This document shows positions 1 to 11,221 of a stretch of 64,000 nucleotides of DNA, piece by piece. The notes beneath the pieces are model-generated. The model searched no databases, had not been told where the DNA came from, and was given only the letters and a program-made list of their open reading frames with translations. A program made the position numbers and the translations under genes. Origin of the DNA: Ryuthela nishihirai (taxonomy: Eukaryota > Arthropoda > Arachnida > Araneae > Heptathelidae); assembly GCA_038380435.1 (NCBI GenBank), contig JAWZYU010000011.1, forward strand, positions 73,715,501 through 73,779,500, written 5' to 3'. Each line of letters opens with the position of its first letter. Within the stretch, counting starts at the first letter, position 1.

Positions 1-76
1 AAAAATCTTTTTGCTTTAAAAACAAGATAGTTTAAATAAAAATTGAAAGAAAGGATTAAGCTTTTTTTAATGCTTG

Positions 77-1270
77 CATTAGTAGGGTGTTGATTAAGGT
101 TATTCTTGTAGTCCAAAATAAACTCCAGTTCCTTTTCACACAAATAACTTTGTCCCTTCTGCTCCTTTTTACCCAAAACTGCACTGTTAGTCTTAAGAAA
201 AGCTGGTTTAAAATAGTCACATTCTTTTTCAACTTCAGTATTAAGCAATCTACAGTTGTCAAAATGACTAAGTAGTCTATCATAGTAAGCTTTGGCTATA
301 TCTAAGAGCTCCAGTGTTAAAGTGTATCTTTAAGAGCTCCAGTGTTAAAGGTCCTCTTCACCTAAGCACAACATTTCTTAAGCTTTACTGTTAGGCACTT
401 CTGAACAGGTAATTGCCAAATGCAATTTCAGTTTCCCTATACGCTCTGGTATTCTTAGCTGAATGTCCATTTACTATTAATATATAATTGATCATATTCC
501 TATGTAACCCATCAAGTGAAATCCACATGTGAAATAAATGTCTTGTAAGTTTGTGGTAAGTGTTAGTTATTCTCAAACCATTTATTTTACTTACCTGTAG
601 ATGTTCCCCATTGACATTATGACTACCAATACCAAAAGGTTAGAAAAGGGCTACCAATATTAAAGTTTGCACTGACTCTGCCCTTTGGCAGAGTCAGTGC
701 AAACTTTGAAGTCACCTAGCACAAGAGAAACATCTTTCTTGACAGAATTCAAAATAGTCTGAAGTTGTCTGTAAACACTATCTTTCTCATTCTCATCCGA
801 GTCCTCTGTGGGGCATAATAAAAGATAACATTCAAGTCTTTAACTTAGTTTTAAATTCTGATGTAAGAAATCTTTCATTAATGCAGTCATATCCTAGAAA
901 AGCATCAGTGTCATGTTTTCTGAGAAGCAAACCTATACCTTGGATGCTTTCCATCCTCCCTCTGTGAAAAGATAAATTTTTTTCTTAAGTATCTGATCTT
1001 TACCTATCAATCTGGTCTCTTGCACACCCAAAATATTAGGTTATAATGCTCAGTTTCCTGTGTGAGGAAATCAAGATAATAATCTCTATCCAACATCTTC
1101 ATGTAGCTTCAGAGTGAAAATAATTAGTAGGATTTTCAAAGAAACTAGGTCCCTAATCAAATAGTCCCATAATCACAGGAAGGGAGGAAAAATCCATTAC
1201 ACCATCACTAAAGACTGAAGCCACCAATTCTGGCAGGATCTTCATGCACCACCTTTGCAAGCAGACCTTT
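77..1270 (-). pseudogene. Decayed RTE-type LINE fragment (endonuclease region)
   Basis: On the minus strand this stretch follows the endonuclease half of the RTE copies elsewhere in the window. Recognisable pieces include the complement of the linker around 77-380, the GSDHYLV region near 400-460 and the GDFNAKVG region near 700-760. It is riddled with frameshifts and stops. It lacks the reverse transcriptase part and the (GAT)n tail. The upstream limit near 1270 is where similarity to the 5' region of the other copies fades. A perfect hairpin at 662-707 replaces part of the normal element sequence. Confidence 0.8.
662..707. repeat. Perfect 21-bp hairpin
   Basis: Arms 662-682 and 687-707 are exact reverse complements around a 4-base CTTT loop. 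It lies inside the RTE fragment, just before the segment matching the GDFNAKVG coding region, where other copies have unrelated sequence. Confidence 0.85.
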
Positions 1271-1660
1271 CCAAGAGCCAGAATCAAAATAGATGTGGGG
1301 ATTGTTGTAGGTTATAAAAGAATGATCCACCATGCTTTCTTCCCCCTAAAAACAGGAAATATGAAAGTCATTCTACTATAACATCAGAATGCAAAAGACT
1401 ACAGTTATGAGTTAGGCATCAAATGAAAGCTGGTATAATAATGGTCGTGAACTATTTCGAATTTTGCCCCCCAATCCCCCCTGATAAAATGTGGGGGGAG
1501 GGCGAATTTTTGTGGAGGTTGCCCTAATAAGTCATATCTCATATTAAAGCTTGTGACATCACCAATGTCATGTGCTACCCCAAATCTTAATCCAAAAGGG
1601 TGGTAAATGTGATCGATGTTTATGAGTCAAATATCAAAGTCTTTGAAGGAAGGTGTTTTT

Positions 1661-1995
1661 AGTGACAAGAAAAAAAAATATAAATAAAGAAATTAAAAAA
1701 ATACCTATCTTCCTATAAGGCCCTAAAAAGTAGAAAATAAACCTAAAGCATATCAATGATGCAATAAGTCAATGAGTTCATATTCACTTCAAAGGAAGAT
1801 ATGGTGCTGATTTACCTACTCAATAAGATTGCTGGGTGCCTTATCTCCCTTTGAAGTGAATATTTCAAAGATATTTCCAAAAAGAAAAAAGAAAAAAAAA
1901 ATCGATATGCTTTAGGTTTATTTTCTACTTTTTAGGGTCTTATAGGAAGATAGGCATTTTTTATATTTTTTAATTTATATTTTTTTATCACTTAC
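1661..1995. mobile_element. Foldback MITE-like element
   Basis: The left arm (about 1661-1760) and right arm (about 1900-1995) are long inverted repeats. Both contain CCTATCTTCCTATAAG in inverted orientation, followed by a shared segment around CTAAAAAGTAGAAAATAAAC. The interior is itself palindromic (TTCACTTCAAAGG near 1785 and CCTTTGAAGTGAA near 1850). There is no coding capacity. The superfamily is not assignable by eye, and the target duplication is unclear. Confidence 0.75.
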
Positions 1996-2029
1996 ATCAT
2001 TTATCCCAGCATCCTATGTTATGTACCTT

Positions 2030-3660
2030 TCCTGCTCTTCAAATCGAAATTATAATTAAAAAATAGTCTTCATAGCCAGGCTTCTTCAAGACTGGCTGCA
2101 GCTTAAGCATCATGTCACAGGAAGTCAAAGGTGTTCTAACTGCTAACATATGCAAATGTGAGAAGACCCTTCTCCTATTTGCTGATTGAAAGTTGTTTAC
2201 ATGGATGATTTAAGTCCAAATACTTCCTCCCAACATATTGGATATCCACTTCATAAAGTTAGTATTTTATTTCCCTTTTTATAATTAAACCTCTGCTTTC
2301 ATTTTTGTAAATTTACATTACTTCTGTAAATTATTGATCTTTCGGCTGAGCAACTATTATTGATTTTTCAGAGTTATACTACATGGTATGGCCAACTTAC
2401 AACTTGTTCCTGTGAATATTTTAACATTGTATTAAGTTATATGTTAATTTTTCTTTTAATTTTATTTTTCTTATTATTTCTTTGTTTTCCAGTAAAAAAA
2501 CTTTGATTTTGTATCATTTCTTTAAAATTAATGAGGCTTTTGATACAGAAGCAAAAAAGATTTCCTTGATACAGAAATCAATTCTCATGTGGAGTTGGCA
2601 ATTTTGACATGTTTTAACCCCCCCCCCCCTCCAACACTGAGGGTGTTTTATTCCACCACCTGGAAAAATTTCATATTTTTTTTAAATTACAAGTTTTTAA
2701 GTTTATATTGAATGTTTTAAAAAGATTTTACCCCTCCCCCTGCAATATCTTGGCTGTATTTGCTTTGGTGCACTAACTTTTTGGCACTTAGCAAAGATCA
2801 CCAAAATTCAACACCCAAAGAAATAATTCACAATGTTTGGTTAAAAAAAAATGCAGGTAAGAAAGTGTTCCTACATTTCATAAACAGGACAGAAAATCCC
2901 ATCAATGTGAGCAATCCAAGTTACTTTGTAGAACATCGGCCCATTTTTAAAAATATACCAGGCTGAAAAGAATCATTAAAAGAAATAAAAATAACGTTTC
3001 AGGTATATATTTTATTATCCAGGAAGAAATTTACTTTTAGTTATTATATAATTTAACTCTTTTTATTCATCACATTTTTGAATATTCAATCTTAATTGCA
3101 AAGTCTGATCTATTTTTTCACTATATCACTGTGAAAACATCTTATTAAAATTAATATTGTATATATATATATGAGCCGTCCCATGGCTGAGTGGTTAGCG
3201 TGCTTGGGTACTGATCTAAGGGACCTGGGTTCGAGCCCCAGATAAGGCATGGATGTATGTATCGTTTTTCTGCTGAGATCCTGCCATCCTCTCAGACCTT
3301 CTACTATGGCATATAAACTGGCAGGCTCCTGTCATTTTGTTATGTCCTCTGTGGCAAGCAGCTGCTTGAGGAGGTATTTATTTTATTTATTTATATATAT
3401 ATATATGCTTGTAAATTTGTTTATTTTTTTATTTTCATAAAATTTGGAGTTAAATTATGTTTCATTTGGTGTATATGATCTATTTTGTTTAATTGGTTAC
3501 TTTTATAAAAAATTCTAAAGTTGACTTGTTTATATGACTCAGCACAGTTGGCAAAAAGCCCACTTTTCTCAAAGTATGGTATCAAGAAAAAAATTACAAA
3601 AAGGGAGTAATTTTCTTGCTTCAAGAAAATACACATATATTTTGTTATTCAAAAACAAAT
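2030..3660 (+). mobile_element. TTAA-family repeat (R1), interrupted by a SINE
   Basis: The stretch around 2430-3150 repeats at about 26745-27165 and in inverted form at about 23200-23370. The stretch 3405-3650 matches 15300-15560, inside the bounded TTAA element. The 2030-2420 part is also shared with 25515-25800. It is therefore an internal piece of the R1 family, with a SINE insertion at about 3162-3405. No transposase is seen. Confidence 0.6.
3162..3405 (+). mobile_element. tRNA-derived SINE
   Basis: The head is tRNA-like, with an A box TGGCTGAGTGG at 3184-3194 and a B box GGTTCGAGCC at 3228-3237, spaced as in a Pol III internal promoter. A non-tRNA body follows, ending GCAGCTGCTTGAGG and a TATTTAT-rich tail. 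AT-rich repeats flank it. Comparison with 15300-15312, which lacks the insert, shows it interrupts an R1 repeat. The acceptor stem does not pair well and no intact tRNA fold is evident, so this is a SINE rather than a tRNA gene. A 5'-truncated copy lies at 5990-6065. Confidence 0.8.
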
Positions 3661-3663
3661 AGC

Positions 3664-4030
3664 TTTATATTGTTGCTAACCAAGTTCATCCCTTCATGGC
3701 TACACTTTATCCTCACTTGAATGGACATGTTCAGCATGATAATGCACCTGCTCACAAAGCATGTATTGTCACCGGTACATGCCAACAAGTTTTCCTTGCT
3801 TCAATGGCCTGCATAGTCCCCAGATCTAAACTCTCTCAGGCATCTTTGGGATGAAGTGGTACAAGCTGTTTGCAGCAAGATAGTTACGCCCTCCAATTTT
3901 CAGCAACTGCGCAGCACAATCATTTCTGCCTGGTACAACATTCCTGAACAATGCATACAGCACTTGTAAATTCCATGCCCCAATTAATTTGGGCTGTTCT
4001 GAATGCCAAAAGAGGTGCAAAACACATTAT
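3664..4030 (+). pseudogene. Tc1-like transposase C-terminal fragment
   Basis: Conceptual translation in shifting frames gives VHPFMATLYPHLNGHVQHDN, then a segment like LQWPSQSPDLNPIEHLWDEV (broken by frameshifts), then LVNSMPQLIWAVLNAKRGAK. These are the second and third catalytic regions and C-terminal end of a Tc1 transposase. The N-terminal DNA-binding part is absent and the frame is lost several times, so it is an old fragment. Confidence 0.8.
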
Positions 4031-4037
4031 TATTATC

Positions 4038-4095
4038 TACACTGAGATTTCAGTTTATTACGCATATCTAATAAACTGGAATCTCAGTGTAGATA
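4038..4095. repeat. 26-bp hairpin
   Basis: The arms ATCTACACTGAGATTTCAGT...TTA and its reverse complement pair over 26 bp with one mismatch around an 8-base loop. It directly follows the Tc1 fragment and lies about 270 bp beyond the NCBP1 exon at 4369. Confidence 0.75.
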
Positions 4096-4368
4096 AGGAA
4101 CATTCCATTCCATTGTTTAACAAGATAAACAAAACATATATATAAAAAAAAATCAAATATACCCCTCCCTAAATGTAAGAGATTTTACACAATTCAATGA
4201 GTCTTGTTTGTATAAGCAATTTTTTTTTCAATCACTATTTTAAATTAAAGAGGTTTTGTGCAATACATTTATTAACTTTATGCTGGTAAATATCTTTAAC
4301 TTATTTTAAATGATAATATTTCACACTGTCAATTACAGTTGAATTATGTTGTAAACACTGAAACTTAC

Positions 4369-4472
4369 TTTGTGAATTCAACAGACATTTCTTGAGAAAA
4401 CAGCCAATTAGCAACAGCAGAACACTCTACAATCTGTGTTTTAAGAAACTTATCCACAAGCCCAACCATCAC
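4369..4472 (-). CDS. NCBP1: NCBP1 internal exon, sixth and last in window
   Basis: This 104-base exon reads 34 codons plus two trailing bases. It encodes [20 protein letters not shown] then [14 protein letters not shown]. It matches CBP80 MIAVLVDKMIRTQIVDCAAV and the ANWIFSSELSRDFT that follows. The acceptor is TTTCATTAAATG-AAATAG-like, ending in TAG, and the donor is GTAAGT. In homologues the next residues are KLFVWEIL and then a charged coiled segment and the C-terminal helices. I found no LFVWEI-like stretch on the minus strand of 1-4368, so the remaining exons should lie beyond the left edge. Confidence 0.93.
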
Positions 4473-5087
4473 CTATTTCATTAAAAAAACAACAACATAT
4501 AATTACTATATAAAAATCACAGTTTAGAGTGGCAAAATTTATGGGAAAGAAAATAGATTTAATTCCTAAAACAACAATTTACAATTGATAAAACTGTTAT
4601 AAAATACAAACTATACTCCCTGGGGAAATTTTATTTTTAAGAAATGTTGAGTTCAATTTATGCTGAAAAAAATGTTAAAATCCTCCTTCTAAAAATGATG
4701 ATTAATTCTTGCTATGCCATCACATGTTCACAAAAAAAAAGTATATCATGAATCCAGAAGTGAAATCCAATATTTATGATATCAGAATTTACAAGCTCCT
4801 GAAATTTACCCTGCTTCCCTCAAATCTTGCTCTCCAAAAATAATTGTCAACGCTCTTTTGTATTGAGAATGATATTTTACTATGGGTCTGTAATTTTTGC
4901 CAACTTATTAGCCTACCCTTTTTGTGTGGTTCCCCCTCTCCCACAAAGGATCCTACTGCACACTGCCACATGGGGCTGAAAGACCTCTAATGAATATGCT
5001 AATAGGGCTGCTTGGTCATTGCTCCTCACTGTGAGTCCTAGCATGGTGCACACATGAAGTTAAATAATGTTTTTTTTTTTTCAATCA

Positions 5088-5158
5088 CGACCTCTCGCAG
5101 AACCCCTAGTGACCTCTTGTGGAACCCCGTTGAGAAAGACTGGTATAGAGAGTTAGGA
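5088..5158 (-). mobile_element. hAT-like terminal fragment
   Basis: On the minus strand the piece begins CAGTCTTTCTCAACGGGGTT and continues with GGTTCCACAAGAGG and AGGGGTTCTGCGAGAGG. This resembles the CAGTGGTTCTCAAC-type ends and repeated GGGGTTC motifs of hAT-derived repeats. No transposase or other end was found. Confidence 0.4.
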
Positions 5159-5159
5159 A

Positions 5160-5350
5160 TTGGATTGTTTTACCTCCAAGAAGCACTTTTTTGCACACAA
5201 TGGGCTAATTGATCAGGTCACAAAGAACACAAAGTCTCAGAGAGAGATGGGGAAGGGGACATTCTGGACAGCTGCTAAGAGACAGAAACCTCCCATCAAT
5301 CCCAGTGTGTCTAACATACATAGGGTATGGATCTTCTGTACATGGGGCCA
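5160..5350 (-). repeat. Dispersed repeat (SINE-like family 2), minus copy
   Basis: The segment with CACTTTTTTGCACACAATGG at 5187 is the reverse complement of CCATTGTGTGCAAAAAAGTG near 46220-46240, and a related piece occurs at 36215-36235. The copies share about 80-100 bp. The 45.9-kb copy has a tRNA-like head. Confidence 0.6.
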
Positions 5351-5989
5351 GGATTAAAATCCCATCCAACAAACAGTGGCCCTGAGAATACTGAGAATAG
5401 AATAAAAGTTAATGGAAGAAATTTTTCAATGCAGGTACAGTTGGGACTCAAACCTAGGAACTAGAATTTGGAAAGAAGAGAGAAAAACTGTAGTAAGTAT
5501 AGTGAGTAACCAATAGGTGAAATAGTGGAAATTTTAGAGAAAGATGGGAAAGCTACAATTATCCGGGATCAACTTTGAGTTGTTGGACTTCATTCTTAGT
5601 TTGAACACTGGCATTTTTATTGTGCATTACAATGTTAAGAGTATAAAGCAAAACTTTAATGAGTTGACTGTAAATTTAGACTGTGACTACTGGTGTGGTA
5701 AATAGTATCTTACCTACAACTAATGATTACAACCCCTGACAAGCATAAATCTTTCCTTGACATAATTTAAATTTTTCTTACAAATGTTTAAATATTCAAT
5801 TAACTTTTTCAGCTCAAAACAAGAAATTTTTGACATACTAGGTTTCCCAAAAGATTTATCACTCATCCTTGATTCTATCTCTGAAAAGAGGGCATTAAGG
5901 CTCAAGGAAGGATGGGAGGACAATGTGCTTGAATTGGGGATTTTGGAAACCTTAAAAGAGAGTACATATTTCAAAATATATTATCCAAA

Positions 5990-6065
5990 ATTATATAAAC
6001 TGACAGGCTCCTGTCAGACCTCTGTGGAAAGCAGCTGCTTGAGGGGGTATTTATTATTATTATTT
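5990..6065 (+). mobile_element. 5'-truncated copy of the tRNA-derived SINE
   Basis: It matches the body and tail of the 3162-3405 SINE (AAACTGACAGGCTCCTGTC, then CTCTGTGGAAAGCAGCTGCTTGAGG and TATTTATTATT). It lacks the tRNA head, consistent with truncation during target-primed insertion. Confidence 0.75.
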
Positions 6066-6239
6066 ATTATTTATACAATTATGTATTACTAGCAGATTTA
6101 AACATATAATATTATCTATATATATTATATATATATTTAGCATATAATATTATGTATTGTTCAGGTCTGACTCTTTAGAATATAGAATAGATAGTACTCC
6201 CAAAAATCACAAGCTTTCATTTGGCATAAAAAACATTAC

Positions 6240-9200
6240 AATCCATCATCATCATCATCATCAAGCAGCCATGGGCTACAGAGGTCCAACCAGACTGTGC
6301 AATTTACTTCTCCAAGCAAGTCTGTCCTGAGCTACATCTACTGCATCTGGCCACTGCACACCAATCCTCACAAGGTCCTGTTTGACACTGTCCCCACCAC
6401 ATCCTAGGTCTCCCCTCTTTCTGAGGCCTTTAGGCACACTGTTCATAACCCTATTCGACAATCTATAATTATTCATATGGGCAACATGGCCCAACCAAAA
6501 GAGTCTCCCTCTGCACAATATGCTGCTTAAAGGAGGTTGCAAACTCCTTTGCCTAACCTCTTCATTAGTTACAAAGTTGAACCACCTAATGCCCAAGATA
6601 CTGCGTAAGATCTAGAATCAAAAGCATCTAGTTTCCTGTTATCTTGTTTACAAAGTGTCCATGTTTCACTGCTATAACTAACCCTAAAAGAACCAAACTA
6701 TTATACAGTCTAATTTTAGTCTTTAGGTGCATACGCCTATTTCTCCACACTCTCCATGGATTCTTAAAAGTCCCGGCAGCAATCCCTATTAGTCTGTTAA
6801 TCTCATACCGGACATCACCAGTATCTGCTACATAGTTCCCAAGAAAATTAAACTGTGACACTTGCTCAAGACTGCAACCATTCAGATTAACTGAATCACA
6901 GACTGACTGACCAATTTTCATCACTTTAGTTTTCTCTCTGTTTATAACCAAACATACTCTAGTACCCATTTCATCAACAGCTCGAATGAAAGAGTTCATC
7001 TCATCAACATCATTTGACAAAAGGGCTAAATCATCAGCATAATCTAAATCAGAAATTTTCGTATCTCCAGCTCATTTAAGGCCAAAATCTTTCTCGTGAA
7101 GTGAATTTCACATAACATAATCAATAACCAAACTAAAGAGAAAAGGAGACAAAATGCACCCTTGTCAAACACCAGAAGTAATGCTAAACCAATTGCTACA
7201 AGCCTTACCAACTCTCACACACGACTCAGTGTTATTACAGAGAGCTTTCATTATGTTAACTAACTCGTGTGGTATACCATATGATTTCACAATCAACCAC
7301 AAATTATGACAATCAACAGAGTCGAAAGCCTTTTTGAAATCAACAAAGCTAGCAACCAAAGGTTTTTGAAACTCCAAACATTTCTCAAGAATCTGCCTTA
7401 GTGAAAATATCTGATTCACACATCCCCTACCACTTCTGAATCAAAATTGCTCATCATGCAATTGACTGTCAACCAGATTCTTAATTCTATTAAGCACAAT
7501 CATGGAAAGAACTTTCCCTGGAACAGAGAGTAGGCTGATACCCCTATAGTTATCACAAGAATTGCGATCACCTTTTTTGAAAATAGGGATAACAATAGCT
7601 CTGGTAAAATCCTTAGGAACCATGCCTTTATCATAAAAGACAATAGCTCTGGTAAAATCCTTAGGGACCATGCCTTTATCATAAAAGATATTCAAAATTT
7701 CAGTCATCCAAGTGGTAAATGAAACATTCCCAGCTCTAAGCATTTCTGTAGTAATTTCATCTACCCCCGTTTAGAAATAGCCAAAATAACTTCAGATTGT
7801 GTTATAGCCAACATTAAAACCACCAATGCATCTATCATCATTGCAAACAATGGGAGTAAAACTAACCACATTGTTTAGAACATCACCGAAATGCTCAACC
7901 CACCTAGCCATGACAGAATCCTCACCTTCTATAACCTTACCTTGTTTATCCTTCAATCCCTTTATACCTCTTCTTTTTCTACCACACAAAACATTAACTA
8001 TCTGGTACAACTCTCTGCTGTTGTGCTGTCTAACTGCTTCCTCGGCTTTGTCAGCCAAACCATCAAGCCAAAGATTCTTATCAGTAGCTAACTGATCTTT
8101 TACATGTTTATTAAGCACTCTGTAATGCTTTCTATTAGGACTAGTAGGGGGGGGGGGGTATTTATTAAGGACATTCCTGCAGTTCTTTCTTTCTGAAATA
8201 AGCTCAAGTGCCTTATCACTCAAATAATTCTGCCTCCTCTGCTCCTTTTTCCTAAAAGAGTAGTGTTAGTTTCCAAAAAGGCCCGTTTAAAATGGTCCCA
8301 TTCTTCCTCAACTTCACTAGTAAACAAACCATGACTGTCATAATGACTAAGTAACCTATCATGGTAAGCTTTAGCTATAACTGGGTCTATCATAACATCA
8401 ATATTAAAGGTAAATTTTTTAACTTTAGCACAACACTTTTTAAGTTTAAGTTGCAAGACACTTTTAACAAGGTAATGGTCAGATCCAATTTCAGCTCCCC
8501 TATATGACCTGGTATTCCTAACAAAATTAACCCATTTGCTGTTAATTAATATATAATCAATCATATTCTTATGCAGCCCATCAGGTGAAACCCATGTGTA
8601 CTTATGTATGTTGTGGTGTTTGTAATAAATGTTAGTTATTCTGAAACCACTGAATTTATTTACCTGTAGGAGACGTTGCCCATTGCAGCTACCAATACCA
8701 AAAGGGCTTATCTCTCTTCCCAAAGGTCAGTCAGTACCAACTTTGGCATTGAAGTCACCTAGAACAAGGGTAATATCTCCTTTCTTGACAGAATTCAAAA
8801 TATCTTGAAGTTGTCCATAAAACCTATCCTTCTCATCCTTATTGGCATCCTCAGTGGGAGCATAACAGCAGATAACATTCAAGTCTTTAACGCTTGTCTG
8901 AAATTTTGCTGTAAGACACCTTTCATTAATGCACTCATATCCCAGAAGAGCATCACTAGCATGTCTGCTGAGAAGCAGACCCATGCCTTGGTGATGTTTT
9001 TAAGATTATTTTTAAGAATCTGACCTTTATCTGTCCATCTGGTCTCTTGCAAGCCAAGAATATCTAAATTATAATGGTGGAATTCCTGTGTGAGGGCATC
9101 AAGAGAAAAAGCTCTGTGCAGAGTCCTCACATTCCAACTACCTATGGAGAGAAAATGGTTAGTGAGATGTTCAAAGAAACTATGTTTATTGAGAGAAGGA

Positions 9201-9815
9201 ATGCCGACAATATCAAACAGCCCCCTAATTGCAAGCATGGGGGAAAAGACCCGTTCCCCCACCACTAAATACTGAAGCCATCTACACTGGAAGACTTCCT
9301 CCAATGTAGAATTTGACGATACCAATAGAAGCAAAGAGTTCAGGTGCCTGTGATGACCTCTGCTCAGGATTATCCACCAGCTGATAAACATATCCTGTGA
9401 ATCTATTCATTTGGGGCTGTCAACCCACAAACAAACAGAAAACACAGTGGAATATTTTCCCTCCACAGAAGCCCACCAGTGCAGCAAAATCAGGATCCAT
9501 AATCAAGCTCAGAGCCATAATTCCATTCAGGTTGGTATATATGGTCAGCACCAGGACCCTGTTTGGTCGGCTCAGCAGGGTAGAAAAAAAGAAAAGTATC
9601 CATAGCTGTCCAGATCAGTAGGCCACACTAATCTGGCAGCCCTCCCCTTCCATTCTTTTCCACAAGAGAGTATCTCTTTTGAAAAGTACTAACGGTCTGC
9701 ACCATGAGAAGGCGGGGTCGGACATTAGGTGCTAGGCCTGGCCGGTTCTGTGCATCATCACTGGGGATTGGTGCATAGCTCTCCTTCCAGTGACTACCTA
9801 GCTACCTCTCTGGTT
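6240..9815 (-). mobile_element. Nearly full-length decayed RTE LINE (copy B)
   Basis: The 3' end is at low coordinates, where (ATC)n at 6243-6262 is the complement of an RTE-type (GAT)n tail. Reverse-transcriptase pieces follow at 6276-7743: YADDLALL near 7020-7040, VASFVDFKKAFDSVD near 7330-7350 and IFKKGD near 7570-7590. A linker lies at 7792-8223 and endonuclease pieces at 8220-9390 (GSDHYLV, GDFNAKVG, LQETRW, GSWNVRTL). The 5' untranslated part, shared with 56540-57000, reaches about 9815. Several frameshifts and stops make it non-functional. A local tandem duplication lies at 7591-7687. It sits inside an NCBP1 intron in the same orientation as the gene. Confidence 0.9.
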
Positions 9816-10286
9816 TAAATTTTATCCCTCTCTTTTAGAGAAGGAAAGAAATGGACATATTTTGAGATACCTTACAAACATCCCAAGTCAAAAGTTTCTA
9901 AAACAAAAAACAGAATTGCCCTGCTCAGATAATTGAACTTTTCAAATCATTTCGTACCCACCAGAGTCCCTCGGATGCCAGGCATATGTAACTTTACAGA
10001 AAAAGAAAATTAAATAGTCTGAATTGCCCAAAAAATATATAGGTATTACAAAAAAATTATTATTTAATATATTATGTTTATTAACTTTCACATATTTTAT
10101 AAATTAAGTTAATGATTTTAATTTCCAATACAAATTTATAGTTTTTGAAGCTTTCATTTCAAACAGAGAATCTCCTGTTCCACTCATGCTTAATTAGAAC
10201 GACTTTAATATCCATGGACACTCCTACTTGAGCCAACAAACTGAACAATGACTTTATCATGTGAAATCAGAAAGAAATTAGTTTAA

Positions 10287-10540
10287 TGAATTCCTTATTT
10301 CAAATTTATTGATGGCAACAGTTATTTTGAATAACTTTCAAACATTAATGCTTTCAAACATTAATGGGGATTTTAGGAAATTCAAACCCACCCACAACAA
10401 TTTTGATTGACCTCAGCAAGTTCGCAAAGAGCTTATATGCTTCCCCTGGGTGAAGGGAATGTTCATACAAAGTTTTGAGCCTGTAGCTCTTCTGGGGGCC
10501 AATGTATAACCAGATACACAAACTTTCCTCTTTATATATT
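10287..10540 (-). repeat. Dispersed repeat R3, minus copy
   Basis: It is the reverse complement of about 61860-62100. Shared landmarks include TTGGCCCCCAGAAGAGCTA and GTTCCCTTCACCCAGGG in the plus copy. No coding potential. A 14-bp direct repeat (CTTTCAAACATTAATG) lies at 10335-10370. The family is not recognised. Confidence 0.6.
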
Positions 10541-10891
10541 AGATAAAAAATATGTTGAAATAAGACAGATATCTTGCTTCACTTCCATAAATTATACTTT
10601 ATGCAGGTTTGATTGTACACAATATTTAAAGTGCAACTTGCATTTGTAATCATAATGTGAGAGTACCTAATTTTTGAATAAGTATGAAGCTATAATTATA
10701 TGTAAAATAATACTGACTTAAGAATATATAAATATATTGAAAGAAGATAAGCACTTATATAGATATTTCTCCTTGTTTTAAATTTTTAATATACTATTGA
10801 AAATGAACCTACATTGCATTTTGGAAGGTCAAAATTAGACCAAATACCAGTATAGCTGAAATTCCAAGGAATAAGTTGCCACATTTCTAAG

Positions 10892-10893
<2 letters not shown>

Positions 10894-10924
<31 letters not shown>
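10894..10924 (+). repeat. 31-bp poly-C tract
   Basis: There are 31 consecutive C residues, read as G on the NCBP1 transcript. The tract starts about 43 bases after the splice donor of the 10967-11060 exon. Its true length may be affected by sequencing slippage. Confidence 0.9.
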
Positions 10925-10926
<2 letters not shown>

Positions 10927-10966
10927 CATGCAAAATTTTTTATTATAGTATTTGTCAAAAACTCAC

Positions 10967-11060
10967 CTGCTGATGAGTCTGTCGTAATTCAAACATACTT
11001 CTAAGAATACATATTTGAGCCTCTTCTGATGTTGATAGCATCTTGAATACATAATGAAAC
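10967..11060 (-). CDS. NCBP1: NCBP1 internal exon, fifth in window
   Basis: This 94-base exon reads one leading base and 31 codons, ending in phase 0. It encodes FHYVFKMLSTSEEAQICILR and then SMFELRQTHQQ. It matches CBP80 FHEVFKTLAESDEGKLHVLR and the MFEVWRNHPQ that follows; the usual Trp position here is Arg-Gln. The acceptor is CTCATTAG and the donor is GTGAGT. A run of 31 G residues on the transcribed strand begins at about the 43rd base of the downstream intron (10924-10894), unusually close to a donor. This exon is separated by about 5.4 kb from the preceding one. Confidence 0.93.
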
Positions 11061-11221
11061 CTAATGAGGGAGAAAAAAGATTATTTTTATTAAAAACAAA
11101 AAAACAATGATTTTTCATTATCTAGCTTTCCCATAGACATATAAATGGAGGGCTTTAAAAACGTTCTTGATACATGTCTGTCAGATTTGCACTCATTCCT
11201 CCAAAGTTAACGAGTTACTTG

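Noticed and set aside
3173..3248. Functional tRNA gene
   Set aside because: Box motifs are present but the acceptor stem does not pair and a SINE body and tail follow; a truncated copy exists nearby.
1..4368. Further downstream NCBP1 exon
   Set aside because: No LFVWEIL-like coding segment with splice sites was found on the minus strand; the region is explained by repeats.
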